Assembly (NCBI RefSeq): GCF_002797325.1
Contig: NZ_NISN01000004.1
Location: 60,517-124,516, forward strand
DNA length: 64,000 bases
Source of the DNA: Bacillus sp. FJAT-45037
GTDB taxonomy: Bacteria; Bacillota; Bacilli; Bacillales; Bacillaceae_D
Direction of reading: 5' to 3'
Every line of letters starts with the position of its first letter. Positions within the stretch are counted from its first letter, which is position 1. Position numbers and translations under genes: made by a program. Below are positions 27,497 through 35,858 of this stretch, one piece after another. The notes under the pieces were generated by a model that worked only from the letters and a program-made list of their open reading frames with translations, did no database searches and was not told the origin of the DNA.

Positions 27497-28132
27497 ATGT
27501 CTTTAGAGGTGCAGGCTAGAGAGAGAATTTTGATTTCGGCAAAGAAATTATTTGCTCAAAAAGGTTACGAACAAGTAACTGTGAGAGAAATAGCGAGAGA
27601 AGCGCAGTGTTCTCACACCAGTATTTATGTTTATTTTGAAGATAAAAAAAAGCTATTAGAAGCCTTGGCAACAGAACCACTTAATCGATTACAAAAAAGT
27701 ATTCAAGGAATACTTACATCTAACAATTACACGCCACAAGAAAAGCTCATTAGGTTGTCTAAAATGTTTGTACACTTTGGCTTGAGCTATCGTAATCTGT
27801 ATCAAGCATTTCTTACGTTTGAAGCGACTAGGGTCGATGCAGAAGAAACCATATGGGAGTTAAATGAAAAACGCTTAGATTTATTTACCCATTTAAAAAA
27901 TGCAGTAAACGGAGTATTTCCGGTTGCTGATGAAAAGACTTTATTAGATTTAAGTCGAATGATTTATTTTGTACTACATGGAATTATTATGACCTACAAA
28001 GATGTAGATGAGCGTATAAGTGGGATTGTTAAACGCATATTCCCTATCGTCGATAGGTCCATTATTTATCTTATTCAAGGAGGAGAAATTGATGAAAATA
28101 ATAAAAGTTTCACCGCACGTGTACAAAATTGA
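27497..28132 (+). CDS. TetR/AcrR-family transcriptional regulator
   Basis: The 211-residue protein has an N-terminal helix-turn-helix (TVREIAREAQCSHTSIYVYF, residues about 29-48) in the usual ARERILISAKKLFAQKGYEQ context. The C-terminal ligand domain is helical and unassigned. It starts at ATG behind GGGGGGAAGG, overlaps the metallo-hydrolase gene by 41 bases, and is preceded by a promoter with a palindrome repeated in front of the polyketide operon. It therefore probably represses both itself and that operon, released by a pathway product or intermediate. Confidence 0.92.
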   Translation: MSLEVQARERILISAKKLFAQKGYEQVTVREIAREAQCSHTSIYVYFEDKKKLLEALATEPLNRLQKSIQGILTSNNYTPQEKLIRLSKMFVHFGLSYRNLYQAFLTFEATRVDAEETIWELNEKRLDLFTHLKNAVNGVFPVADEKTLLDLSRMIYFVLHGIIMTYKDVDERISGIVKRIFPIVDRSIIYLIQGGEIDENNKSFTARVQN

Positions 28133-28748
28133 AGCATGGTTTCTTTTAAAAATGAGTGCTTGGCTTGTGAAAACTAATGAGGGTGTGTATATAGTAGATA
28201 CGGGGATGTCATTTATGGCAAAGCGTATTTTAAAAGAAGCTGAGAAAATAGGTGAGCCGAAAGGTATCTTATTAACTCATGGTCATTCTGATCATGTAGG
28301 GGGATTAAAAAAGATATTAGATAATTATAAGTTGCCGGTATACAGTCATACTTTAGATATTAAATATATGGAAGGCAAGGAACCGTTTCCTGGTCGAAAT
28401 AAAAAAGAAAACCTTGTTGCTCCAGGAACTGTAAAACCGTTATCACAGAGAGAAGATGGGACTTTGAAAGCTATTGGTAATTTAGTTCCCTACCATACCC
28501 CAGGACATTCTCCGGGACACGTAAGTTATTATCACCCAATAGATCGTGTATTGATAGGTGGGGATTTATTTACCTCAAAGAAAGGGAAGCTGAGACCACC
28601 TATTAAAATGTTCACAGCTGATATGAGACAAGCTGTAGAAAGTGCAAAAATTGTAAAAGAACTAAAACCTATTGTTGTAAGTATTTGTCATGGAGAAGAC
28701 ATTCAGCATCCTCATACACAAATTAATACATATTTAACAATAAAATAA
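28092..28748 (+). CDS. Metallo-beta-lactamase-fold hydrolase
   Basis: The 218-residue protein has the zinc motif HGHSDHVGG (TH-x-H-x-D-H) near residues 59-67, HTPGHSPGHVSYYH, GGDLFTSKKG and a final ICHGED. These are the metal ligands of glyoxalase II/MBL hydrolases. Start ATG 28092 has a GGAGGAGAAATTG ribosome binding site and lies inside the end of tetR, so both are co-translated. The substrate is unknown; hydrolysis of a thioester, lactone or a product of the neighbouring pathway (self-resistance) is possible. Confidence 0.85.
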   Translation: MKIIKVSPHVYKIEAWFLLKMSAWLVKTNEGVYIVDTGMSFMAKRILKEAEKIGEPKGILLTHGHSDHVGGLKKILDNYKLPVYSHTLDIKYMEGKEPFPGRNKKENLVAPGTVKPLSQREDGTLKAIGNLVPYHTPGHSPGHVSYYHPIDRVLIGGDLFTSKKGKLRPPIKMFTADMRQAVESAKIVKELKPIVVSICHGEDIQHPHTQINTYLTIK

Positions 28749-28757
28749 GAAATAATT

Positions 28758-28790
28758 AATACCATTTTTATAAATGGTATTTTTTTTATA
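28758..28790 (+). terminator. Terminator after the tetR/MBL unit
   Basis: AATACCATTT and AAATGGTATT form a perfect stem followed by eight T. Confidence 0.88.
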
Positions 28791-28813
28791 TTTTTATAGA
28801 ATTTTGCAAAAAC

Positions 28814-28871
28814 TTGTTGTAATTTTTATATGAGTGTATTAATATAACCATAGGTTACTAACCAAAGGTTA
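28814..28871 (+). promoter_or_regulatory. Promoter and TetR operator of the biosynthetic operon
   Basis: TTGTTG (28814-28819), 17 bases and TATTAA (28837-28842, preceded by TG) form a promoter. The palindrome AACCATAGGTTACTAACC with AAAGGTTA follows at 28846-28871, matching the tetR operator in every AACC/GGTTACTAACC/GGTTA element and differing only in the two three-base spacers. Repressor here would block RNA polymerase just downstream of -10. Confidence 0.82.
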
Positions 28872-28892
28872 ATATGATGAAGGGGGTTCTAA

Positions 28893-29582
28893 ATGCAGCT
28901 ATTTTGCTTTCATTGTGCTGGAGGATCATCAAGTATGTTTAGAAAGTGGAAGTTCGCTAATACAGATATTTTTAAGTTAGACTTGCCAGGTAGAGGTAAT
29001 AGGGTTAATGAGCCATTTATTGATCAATTTGATGAAGCGGTTGACGACTTAACTGATAAAGTAATGCGTCTAAGAAAAGCTGGACAAAGCTGGGGAGTAT
29101 TTGGTCACAGTTTGGGTGGACTCTTCGCCTATGAAGTATCAAGAAGGCTACAAGATCATGACTTTCAGTGCAGAATTTTAAGTGGGATTAAGCCATTACA
29201 TCAATATAGTGGAGAAGTTAAGTTGTTAAAACAAGATGATTCCACGATGGTAGGAATGTTAGCTAAGCTAGGGGGGGTTCCTGAGAAATATAAAAGTAAT
29301 CCCATTTTTATTAAATGGTTTGCCCCAATACTTCGAGCAGATCTTTCGCTTGTAAAAACGTTTCATTATACCGCGGAAACATCGCCTATACGTACATATG
29401 TTATTAACGGTGTAGATGATCTTCTAATTCAAACAATGGAGAAAGAAGATTGGAAGAGAGCCAGTCTGCAAGACTTGACATGCCTATGGGTAGAAGGAGG
29501 ACATTTTAGTATCCTTCAGCAATCCGAAGTGGTTGAAAGGTTATATACGTCTTCTAAAAAAGTGGGTGTAACTTCACAATGA
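28893..29582 (+). CDS. Type II (editing) thioesterase
   Basis: The 229-residue alpha/beta hydrolase of the GrsT/SrfAD group has LFCFHCAGGSSSMFRKW at the N-terminus, nucleophile Ser73 in FGHSLGGLFAYE, and a C-terminal EGGHFSILQQ with the catalytic His. Such enzymes release aberrant acyl groups from carrier proteins. It is the first gene after the operator; its stop overlaps the next start (ATGA type). Confidence 0.9.
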   Translation: MQLFCFHCAGGSSSMFRKWKFANTDIFKLDLPGRGNRVNEPFIDQFDEAVDDLTDKVMRLRKAGQSWGVFGHSLGGLFAYEVSRRLQDHDFQCRILSGIKPLHQYSGEVKLLKQDDSTMVGMLAKLGGVPEKYKSNPIFIKWFAPILRADLSLVKTFHYTAETSPIRTYVINGVDDLLIQTMEKEDWKRASLQDLTCLWVEGGHFSILQQSEVVERLYTSSKKVGVTSQ

Positions 29583-30661
29583 CATTAAATGAATTAAAGC
29601 AATATGCCCTTTTGCATGTGAAGACTCATTCGTTTACAGCTATTGATCCGCTCGAAGTCTTAAATAACATAGATGCTCCCTCTTGTGATGAGACAAACAA
29701 AGGAGCCTGGGATCAGCAGTGGGTTCTAGCGGCAGAAGAGTGTCTGAGAGAAAAGGCCGTAGATGATGCCATTCAATGTTTAAATTTTGCTCGGTTTCCA
29801 TTTCCTCATACTAGTCATCAAGAAAAAGCTAGCAAGAAACTTTCTGAATATTTCGAAGGAACTTACAGTAAAAAAGGTGTTCAGAGATATACGCTTGAAA
29901 GAAATAAAAGACAGTTCTCTGTTTATACTTCAAATCTCCAATCAAATTTGCCTTGTTTACTAGTACTAGGAGGGATCGTTTCTGTAAAAGAACAATGGAA
30001 TGTGTTTTTAGAAGTTGGAAAACGTTTAGGCTTTTCTGTAATAATTACAGAATGTCCTGGAGTAGGAGAGAACGATACAATCTATGATTCCTCCTCTCAC
30101 AAGATGATCGGGCAAATATTAGACTTATTCTCAACAAAAGTGAATGTGAATAATACTTTTATTGTTGGAATGAGTTTTGGAGGCCATCTAGCTATCAGGC
30201 AAGCGTTAGAGGATAAAAGAATAAAAGGAATAACGACCGTTGGGGCACCACTTCATTTTTTCTTTAAAAATTATTCAGATATTGAAGTGCCTCTAATTAC
30301 ACAAATTACACTGGCTCATGTAATGGACAAGGAATTAGGTGAGGTTGGCAATACCCTATCTTCATTCGCTATTTCACAAACAGAGCTAAGAGCTCTTCGT
30401 ACCCCTATAACCTATGTATCTAGTAAAAAAGATGAAATTATTCCATCAAGAGAGAAGGAATTCTTACTCACAAATGGTCAGAATATTAAGCTGCATGAAT
30501 TTGATGATATACATGGTTCTCCTAATCATTTAGATATGATTCAAAAAATAATCCCTTTGAGTGTAATGAAGCAAAGTAGGAGTAGAAAAATTTTCATTCA
30601 ATTGGGGTTAACTGTAATGCTAACCTTAAATAAGTGGAAGAAGAGAGGTGAGAAATGGTGA
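29579..30661 (+). CDS. Alpha/beta hydrolase, candidate tetronate-forming eliminase
   Basis: The 360-residue protein has an N-terminal helical region and a hydrolase core with Ser199 in FIVGMSFGGHLAI, an oxyanion stretch LLVLGGIVSVKEQW, and a C-terminal Asp/His region (SSKKDEII, DIHGSPNH). Tetronate clusters (agglomerin Agg5, quartromicin QmnD5) contain an alpha/beta hydrolase that eliminates acetate from the acetylated tetronate to give the exocyclic double bond. The presence of the other four tetronate genes downstream makes that role plausible. It overlaps the thioesterase by four and the ketosynthase by seven bases. Confidence 0.7.
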   Translation: MTLNELKQYALLHVKTHSFTAIDPLEVLNNIDAPSCDETNKGAWDQQWVLAAEECLREKAVDDAIQCLNFARFPFPHTSHQEKASKKLSEYFEGTYSKKGVQRYTLERNKRQFSVYTSNLQSNLPCLLVLGGIVSVKEQWNVFLEVGKRLGFSVIITECPGVGENDTIYDSSSHKMIGQILDLFSTKVNVNNTFIVGMSFGGHLAIRQALEDKRIKGITTVGAPLHFFFKNYSDIEVPLITQITLAHVMDKELGEVGNTLSSFAISQTELRALRTPITYVSSKKDEIIPSREKEFLLTNGQNIKLHEFDDIHGSPNHLDMIQKIIPLSVMKQSRSRKIFIQLGLTVMLTLNKWKKRGEKW

Positions 30662-32958
30662 CTTCTTTACAAATTGCCGTTACCGGAATTGGTATTTTAT
30701 CTAGTATTGGTAGAAATAAGCTAGAAGTTTATGAAAGTATGGCACAGAATAAGTCAGGTATTAATCATATAGAGTCATTTGATCCTGAGCCATTTATCAG
30801 TAAAATCGGAGCAGAGCTAAAAACGTATAATCCAAATGAATATTTCACCAAACAGGAAGAAAAAAATCTTGATCGTTGTTCACAATACGCTATTGTCTCT
30901 ATACAAGAGGCATTAGAGGAAGCAAATACAGATATAGATACTAGTAACATTGGCTTAGCATTTGGCACATGTAACGGAGGATTAAATTCTCTAGAACAGC
31001 AAGGAACTTTAGAAAATTTAGATCCAGATAAAACAAGAAATTATCCTTTCTATCAACAGGGAGATATGGCTGCAAGTTACTTTAAATTATCTGGGCCAGT
31101 AATGACATTGAACACAGCATGTGTAGCAAGTGGTAATGCTATCGGCTATGCATGTGACATGCTTCGTCATGGTCATGCGGATATAATGATTGCTGGTGGG
31201 TCGGATTCTATGTCCACATCAGTTTATGCTGGGTTTAATTCTTTGAAGGCTTTAAATGATGTACCATGTTCTCCTTATAATGAACAATACGGATTAAGTC
31301 TTGGAGAAGGAGCAGCTTTTGTTGTACTGGAACCCTTAGAAAAAGCTTTAGCTCGAGATGCAAAAATCTACACTATTATTGAAGGTTATGGACTTAGTAG
31401 TGATGCTTACCATGAAACAGCTCCTCAGCCGGATGGACTTGGAATTCGAAAAGCTGTAGAGATGGCTGTTTCACAAGGAAATGTATCAAGAGAAGACATT
31501 CAATACATCAATACACACGGAACCGGAACAAAGGCAAATGACCCTGCAGAGCTTCGCGGCTTACGTTCCTACTTTGGAGATCAATTTGATGCGATCTATA
31601 TAAGTTCCAGTAAAGCGTATTTTGGTCATAATCTTGGAGCAGCAGCTTCAATCGAGTATGTTACTACTCTTTTAGCTATTGAACAGGGAAAGTTGCCTGC
31701 TACACTTCATTTTTCAGAGGCTAGAGAAGGATGCGACCACCCAAAATTAGTGACTAATACAATGAAAGAATTTTCTCCTAAATATTTTTTATGTAATAAT
31801 TCAGCATTTGGAGGCCACAATTCTTCTATTTTATCAAAAAATGTTTTTCATCCATTACATTCGTACTCCGCAGCTAAGAATAATTCAAAGCGTAAAACAA
31901 AGGATCAATCAGTTGTTATTTGTGGGTACGGTACTATTCATGCCCTTTCCAATAATGAAGGCTCACTCCTAGCTAACCTACAACATAGCGAGACTCCCAC
32001 TTTACAACTAGACTTTTCACTCAAAGAATACAATAAAACTTTATATGAACGTCGTATGAACCCTCTAACTCAATTCAGCATAGGCGCTTGTGATTTGGCG
32101 TTGAAGAGAGCGGCTATTGACGAATCTGAATATGGGTCTCTGGGGTTAATATATGGTACATCACGTGGTAGTTTAAAAAGCGCTGAAAAGTATCTTGGCT
32201 CAATCCTCGAACGTGGGATGGCGAATGCAAGCAGCGTATATTTTCCTGATATGGTATTAAATTCTACAGCTGGCAAGCTAGCTAAAAAATTTAGTATAAA
32301 AGGATTTAGTTCTTCCCATAGTTCAGGTGGTGTAGATGGTCTACAAGCAATTCAATATGGAACGATAAGCATTATGGATGGAAAACAATCGATGGCACTT
32401 GTAGGTTCAGGAGACGAGAAATCAAACTTATCAACTGAATTAGACCGGGCCATGAATTTAACATCCAGTTCGTACAACATTACTGAAGGAAGCACGTTTC
32501 TTATGTTAGCAGACTCTGAAACTGTAAAGAAAAACGGCTTACAGCAATTCGCTGTAATTAAAGGTTTTGGACAAGCTTTTCACAATAACAATGACTTGTA
32601 TGTAACAGTGGAAAAATCTGTGGCTCAGTGTTTAGAAAATGCAAACTTTTCAGAACGTGATATTGATTTTGTCTTTTACCATAATAATGATGTACATGAC
32701 ACCGATGCTTTTCTTAAATTAAAAGAAAAGTATGATCATCTACCTGTAAATACGCTTAATCACCTTATAGGGTATATGGAATCTAATGGCTCGTTGTTTC
32801 ATACTCAAGTGGCTATCGAGCTCCTTTCTCTACCAAAGGAAGAGCAGCAATCAGTTACTAAATCTCTTGGCTGGACAAAAGAACATTTAAGAACTGGGCT
32901 TATTGTGTCAACATCCATCAATGGAAACTCTATGGCCATGTTAATAAGTAAATTATAA
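30655..32958 (+). CDS. Fused ketosynthase and chain-length-factor
   Basis: The 767-residue protein contains two thiolase-fold KAS domains in one chain. The first (about 1-395) is a complete KAS II: Cys156 in LNTACVASGNAIGY, His288 in NTHGTGTKANDPAE and His325 in YFGHNLGAAAS. The second (about 425-767) keeps the fold (MNPLTQFSIGACDLALKRAA, LVGSGDE, EGSTFLMLADSE) but has SSHSSGGVDG with no Cys at the nucleophile site and LIGYMESNGS instead of GHNLGA. This is the KS-alpha/KS-beta division of labour of type II PKS, normally on two proteins. It should extend chains iteratively on the ACP at 32975. Confidence 0.88.
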   Translation: MVTSLQIAVTGIGILSSIGRNKLEVYESMAQNKSGINHIESFDPEPFISKIGAELKTYNPNEYFTKQEEKNLDRCSQYAIVSIQEALEEANTDIDTSNIGLAFGTCNGGLNSLEQQGTLENLDPDKTRNYPFYQQGDMAASYFKLSGPVMTLNTACVASGNAIGYACDMLRHGHADIMIAGGSDSMSTSVYAGFNSLKALNDVPCSPYNEQYGLSLGEGAAFVVLEPLEKALARDAKIYTIIEGYGLSSDAYHETAPQPDGLGIRKAVEMAVSQGNVSREDIQYINTHGTGTKANDPAELRGLRSYFGDQFDAIYISSSKAYFGHNLGAAASIEYVTTLLAIEQGKLPATLHFSEAREGCDHPKLVTNTMKEFSPKYFLCNNSAFGGHNSSILSKNVFHPLHSYSAAKNNSKRKTKDQSVVICGYGTIHALSNNEGSLLANLQHSETPTLQLDFSLKEYNKTLYERRMNPLTQFSIGACDLALKRAAIDESEYGSLGLIYGTSRGSLKSAEKYLGSILERGMANASSVYFPDMVLNSTAGKLAKKFSIKGFSSSHSSGGVDGLQAIQYGTISIMDGKQSMALVGSGDEKSNLSTELDRAMNLTSSSYNITEGSTFLMLADSETVKKNGLQQFAVIKGFGQAFHNNNDLYVTVEKSVAQCLENANFSERDIDFVFYHNNDVHDTDAFLKLKEKYDHLPVNTLNHLIGYMESNGSLFHTQVAIELLSLPKEEQQSVTKSLGWTKEHLRTGLIVSTSINGNSMAMLISKL

Positions 32959-32974
32959 TTGGAGGATTATTATT

Positions 32975-33262
32975 ATGAAAACTATTAATGAGATAAAAGA
33001 AATTATTAAGGTGAATATCTTGATTGAGCGCTTAGAATTAGAAGACATTGAAGCCGACGAAATTGAAGATGAAGAACCGTTGTTTGGAGAGGGACTAGGG
33101 CTTGACTCCGTAGAGGCTCTTGATGTGGTATCGGGAGTAGAGGCTGAATTTGGCATAAAAGTACAAGGGTTAGAAGAAGAAGATATTCGTCAACATTTCT
33201 ATTCGGTCGCCACTTTATCTTCTTTTGTCGCGGCCCAACTCACAGAAAAAGTTAGCAGCTAA
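32975..33262 (+). CDS. Acyl carrier protein 1 (chain elongation)
   Basis: This 95-residue acidic four-helix protein has the phosphopantetheine site Ser45 in GLGLDSVEALDVVSGVEAEF. The motif LGLDS is that of fatty-acid/type II PKS carriers. It stands between ketosynthase and ketoreductase genes, with a GGAGGATTATT ribosome binding site, and is likely to hold the growing polyketide. Activation is probably by the PPTase at 42728. Confidence 0.92.
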   Translation: MKTINEIKEIIKVNILIERLELEDIEADEIEDEEPLFGEGLGLDSVEALDVVSGVEAEFGIKVQGLEEEDIRQHFYSVATLSSFVAAQLTEKVSS

Positions 33263-33276
33263 ATTTATAAAGGTAT

Positions 33277-33300
33277 GGAGTGTAACTTAGGTTACACTCC
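33277..33300 (+). promoter_or_regulatory. Perfect hairpin between ACP and ketoreductase genes
   Basis: GGAGTGTAAC and GTTACACTCC form a perfect 10-bp stem with a TTAG loop. No T-run follows, so it is not an ordinary terminator. In an operon it may protect the highly expressed KS/ACP part of the mRNA or be a processing site; it also contains GTAACTTAGGTTAC, vaguely like the TetR operator core. Confidence 0.6.
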
Positions 33301-33326
33301 CCTCTATCGAAAGTAGGGATTGACTT

Positions 33327-34070
33327 ATGCTATTACATGAAAAGGTCGCCATTGTGACAGGTGCTACTCGTGGAATTGGAAAAGAAATTGTGGAAACCTT
33401 TGTCGCTCAAGGAGCTTTTGTTTATGGAATTTATAACTCGAATGATGAGGCTGCACGTTTAATTGAAGATGCATTAAATCGAGAGCGATTATGCGTAGAT
33501 TACGTTAAAGGATCCGTGGAAGACCAAGCTTTTATAGATACACTTTTTAAAGAGATCGCAAAGAAGCATGGGCGAATTGATGTACTAATAAATAATGCAG
33601 GGGTTACCCGAGATCAATTCCTTTTTCAAATGGACGAGCAGAATTGGCAGAACGTCCTTCAAGTTAACTTTAGCGGGACATATAAGTGCTGTTTAGCCGC
33701 TCTACCATACATGGAAGCAAATCAAACAGGCAAAATCGTTAATTTAGTATCTGTTACAGGAGTAGTAGGACGCGAAGCCCAAACTAATTATGGCACATCT
33801 AAAGGGGCAATTATAGGACTTACTCGTCTTTTAGCTCGTAAGTATCACGAAAAGGGAATCTGTATCAATGCTATTGCTCCTGGAATGATCCAAACTGAAA
33901 TGATTGAGCAAGTTCCCAAGGCGAAATTAGATAATTTTTTACGTTTTACCAATGCCAAAAAGCTTGGAACGACAAAAGAAGTTGCTCGGAGTGTCCTCTT
34001 TTTATCATGCGAATTGAGTGACTACGTAACTGATACGGTTTTAAAAGTCGATGGAGGCTTTTTACGATAG
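33327..34070 (+). CDS. 3-oxoacyl-ACP reductase (FabG-type)
   Basis: The 247-residue classical SDR has NAD(P) motif VTGATRGIGKEI, NNAGVTRD, catalytic Ser in VSVTGVVG and Tyr/Lys in NYGTSKGAIIGL, with VDGGFLR at the end. It should reduce beta-keto to beta-hydroxyacyl-ACP in each elongation cycle. It is complete and separated from the ACP by a hairpin. Confidence 0.92.
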   Translation: MLLHEKVAIVTGATRGIGKEIVETFVAQGAFVYGIYNSNDEAARLIEDALNRERLCVDYVKGSVEDQAFIDTLFKEIAKKHGRIDVLINNAGVTRDQFLFQMDEQNWQNVLQVNFSGTYKCCLAALPYMEANQTGKIVNLVSVTGVVGREAQTNYGTSKGAIIGLTRLLARKYHEKGICINAIAPGMIQTEMIEQVPKAKLDNFLRFTNAKKLGTTKEVARSVLFLSCELSDYVTDTVLKVDGGFLR

Positions 34071-34081
34071 GAGAGAAAAAA

Positions 34082-34795
34082 ATGAATATTCTGATTTCGG
34101 AAGGTGAGCAAAAGATTAATCAAGTAATAGCTAACCATTTTCATCAAAAAGGAGAAAAAGCGGTCCTTCTCTTCACTGACCGTGAGAAGCACCTTGGGTT
34201 TATGCTTGAACAGCCTGGCCAAGAAACTATTTTTTGCGAAGCGTATAAAGAGGATGATTTAGACACTATTATTTTAGAAATGTTTGGGGATCAAGGTGTG
34301 GAAGTACTCATTCATGGAAATGAAATGATAGACGAAGAGAGAACATTAGAGGAAGAACCTTACATGTTAGATGAAATTATAAGAGGTTATCTATACCGAA
34401 TATTTCTATTAAATAAGGTAGTTGTTCGTCAAATGATCAAACCAAAAAAGGGGAAAATTATATTTCCCTTATTCTATGATCCTCTTTATTATGCAGGATA
34501 TGCTAGCTCTCCAGTTTTAAACCATGCAAAACTTTCTTTAATGAAATGTATGTCTAGGGAGCTTGGACCGTTTAAATTAAACGTCAATGCTATAACTTTT
34601 GGGTATTACAATGATGGGTTCAATAAAGAGCAAAAGAAAATCAAAAAAGAAAAAGTCGAAATATTTAGTCTTAAACCAAAACTCCCAGATATTGAGGATT
34701 ACGTGCGTTCCATCGAATTACTAATCAATCCATCTGCAAGTTTAATAGGAGGGGAAAATCTTCATGTTGGTGCAGGAATCGAGACAGGAATCTAG
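34082..34795 (+). CDS. Degenerate SDR-fold protein
   Basis: This 237-residue protein is related to FabG by its C-terminal pattern (NHAKLSLMKCMSRELGPFKL, NVNAITFGYYN, GGENLHVGAG). It lacks the TGxxxGIG nucleotide motif (MNILISEGEQKINQVIANHF instead) and has no Tyr-x-x-x-Lys (SSPVLNHAK). It is therefore probably not an active reductase; a structural or heterodimer partner of the active reductase is a reasonable inference. Its end overlaps the KAS III gene by 32 bases. Confidence 0.7.
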   Translation: MNILISEGEQKINQVIANHFHQKGEKAVLLFTDREKHLGFMLEQPGQETIFCEAYKEDDLDTIILEMFGDQGVEVLIHGNEMIDEERTLEEEPYMLDEIIRGYLYRIFLLNKVVVRQMIKPKKGKIIFPLFYDPLYYAGYASSPVLNHAKLSLMKCMSRELGPFKLNVNAITFGYYNDGFNKEQKKIKKEKVEIFSLKPKLPDIEDYVRSIELLINPSASLIGGENLHVGAGIETGI

Positions 34796-35858
34796 AGGTA
34801 ATATATCTCCACGAATCATTGGGTTTGGAGAATGTTTGCCAGGAGAGCCGGTTACAAACGAACAAATGGAAGAAGTTTTATCCATCCGTAAAGAATGGAT
34901 TGACACGATGATAGGTAATCACTCAAGATATTTTGCCGTTGATTTCTCGAAACGAACTGTGGAGTATAGTCTGACAGATCTATGTACAGTGGCTGCCGAA
35001 CAAGCAATCGAGCAATCTGGTGTTCGACGCGAAGAAATAGATGTGATAGTTCTATCAACCGCAACTCCAGATCATTTAATGCCTGCTACAGTAAACTTAA
35101 TAGCTGACCGTTTAGGCTTACAAAATATACAAACATATCAAATTCAAGCGGGATGTTCAGGAGCTCTCCAAGCCTTAGATGTAGCGCGCCACCTACTAAT
35201 GGGGGGACGGCGATATGCACTTGTCATAGGTGGAGATGTGTGCAACAAGTACATGGATCTAACACGTGATTTTACCAAATTAAGATCTTCTGAATTAATT
35301 AATTATGCTTTATTTGGGGATGGGGCAGGAGCCATTCTTTTAACAAATGAGAATGTTGATGGGTTAGAAATTATTTCAATTGAAAATCAATTTGAAGGGG
35401 TAGGTGAAGAACCTGGGCAAATAATGAACTGGTTTGGTACCGTGCCTGAAAATGTTCAAGAGTTAAGTAAGCGTGAGCTCCGTAAACAGTTTCAATCGGC
35501 AAAAGAAGATTACAAAGCAATTGAAAAAAAAGTCCCTCTCATGACTGCTCAAGTACTCAAGAAATTACTTGATAATAAAAAGTGGAAAAAAGAAGATTTG
35601 ACGTACTTTCTTCCACCTCAGCTTAGTTGGAATATGACACGGAAAATCATTGAGTCGTTAGATTTCCCTCTCGATGTAACGATCAATTGTGTCCAACACA
35701 CGGGCAACAACGGGAACGCCCTTCCATTCCTCCAATTAAAAAAGGTTAATGGAAGTATCAAACCAAACAATAAAGTAATCGGTATAGCCATTGAATCTTC
35801 CAAATGGATAAAGACCGGCATCATACTTGAATACAAGAAGGGTGAAGTTCATGAGTGA
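34764..35858 (+). CDS. KAS III-like enzyme (tetronate ring formation)
   Basis: This 364-residue FabH-like protein has nucleophile Cys131 in QIQAGCSGALQALD and ALFGDGAGAILL. The motif that normally carries the catalytic His (PHQ) reads FLPPQLSWN, i.e. Pro285 instead of His; the Asn region is kept (HTGNNGNALP, Asn315). In tetronate pathways (Agg1/QmnD1 type) a KAS III homologue joins glyceryl-ACP to a beta-ketoacyl thioester by C-C and C-O bond formation, with no decarboxylation. Loss of the decarboxylation His fits such chemistry. It overlaps the FkbH-like gene. Confidence 0.82.
   Translation: MLVQESRQESRGNISPRIIGFGECLPGEPVTNEQMEEVLSIRKEWIDTMIGNHSRYFAVDFSKRTVEYSLTDLCTVAAEQAIEQSGVRREEIDVIVLSTATPDHLMPATVNLIADRLGLQNIQTYQIQAGCSGALQALDVARHLLMGGRRYALVIGGDVCNKYMDLTRDFTKLRSSELINYALFGDGAGAILLTNENVDGLEIISIENQFEGVGEEPGQIMNWFGTVPENVQELSKRELRKQFQSAKEDYKAIEKKVPLMTAQVLKKLLDNKKWKKEDLTYFLPPQLSWNMTRKIIESLDFPLDVTINCVQHTGNNGNALPFLQLKKVNGSIKPNNKVIGIAIESSKWIKTGIILEYKKGEVHE

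Noticed and set aside
34022..34222. Minus-strand frames within the polyketide operon (also 30765, 32070, 34852, 35618, 37661, 41805)
   Set aside because: All are antisense to well-conserved genes and lack ribosome binding sites.
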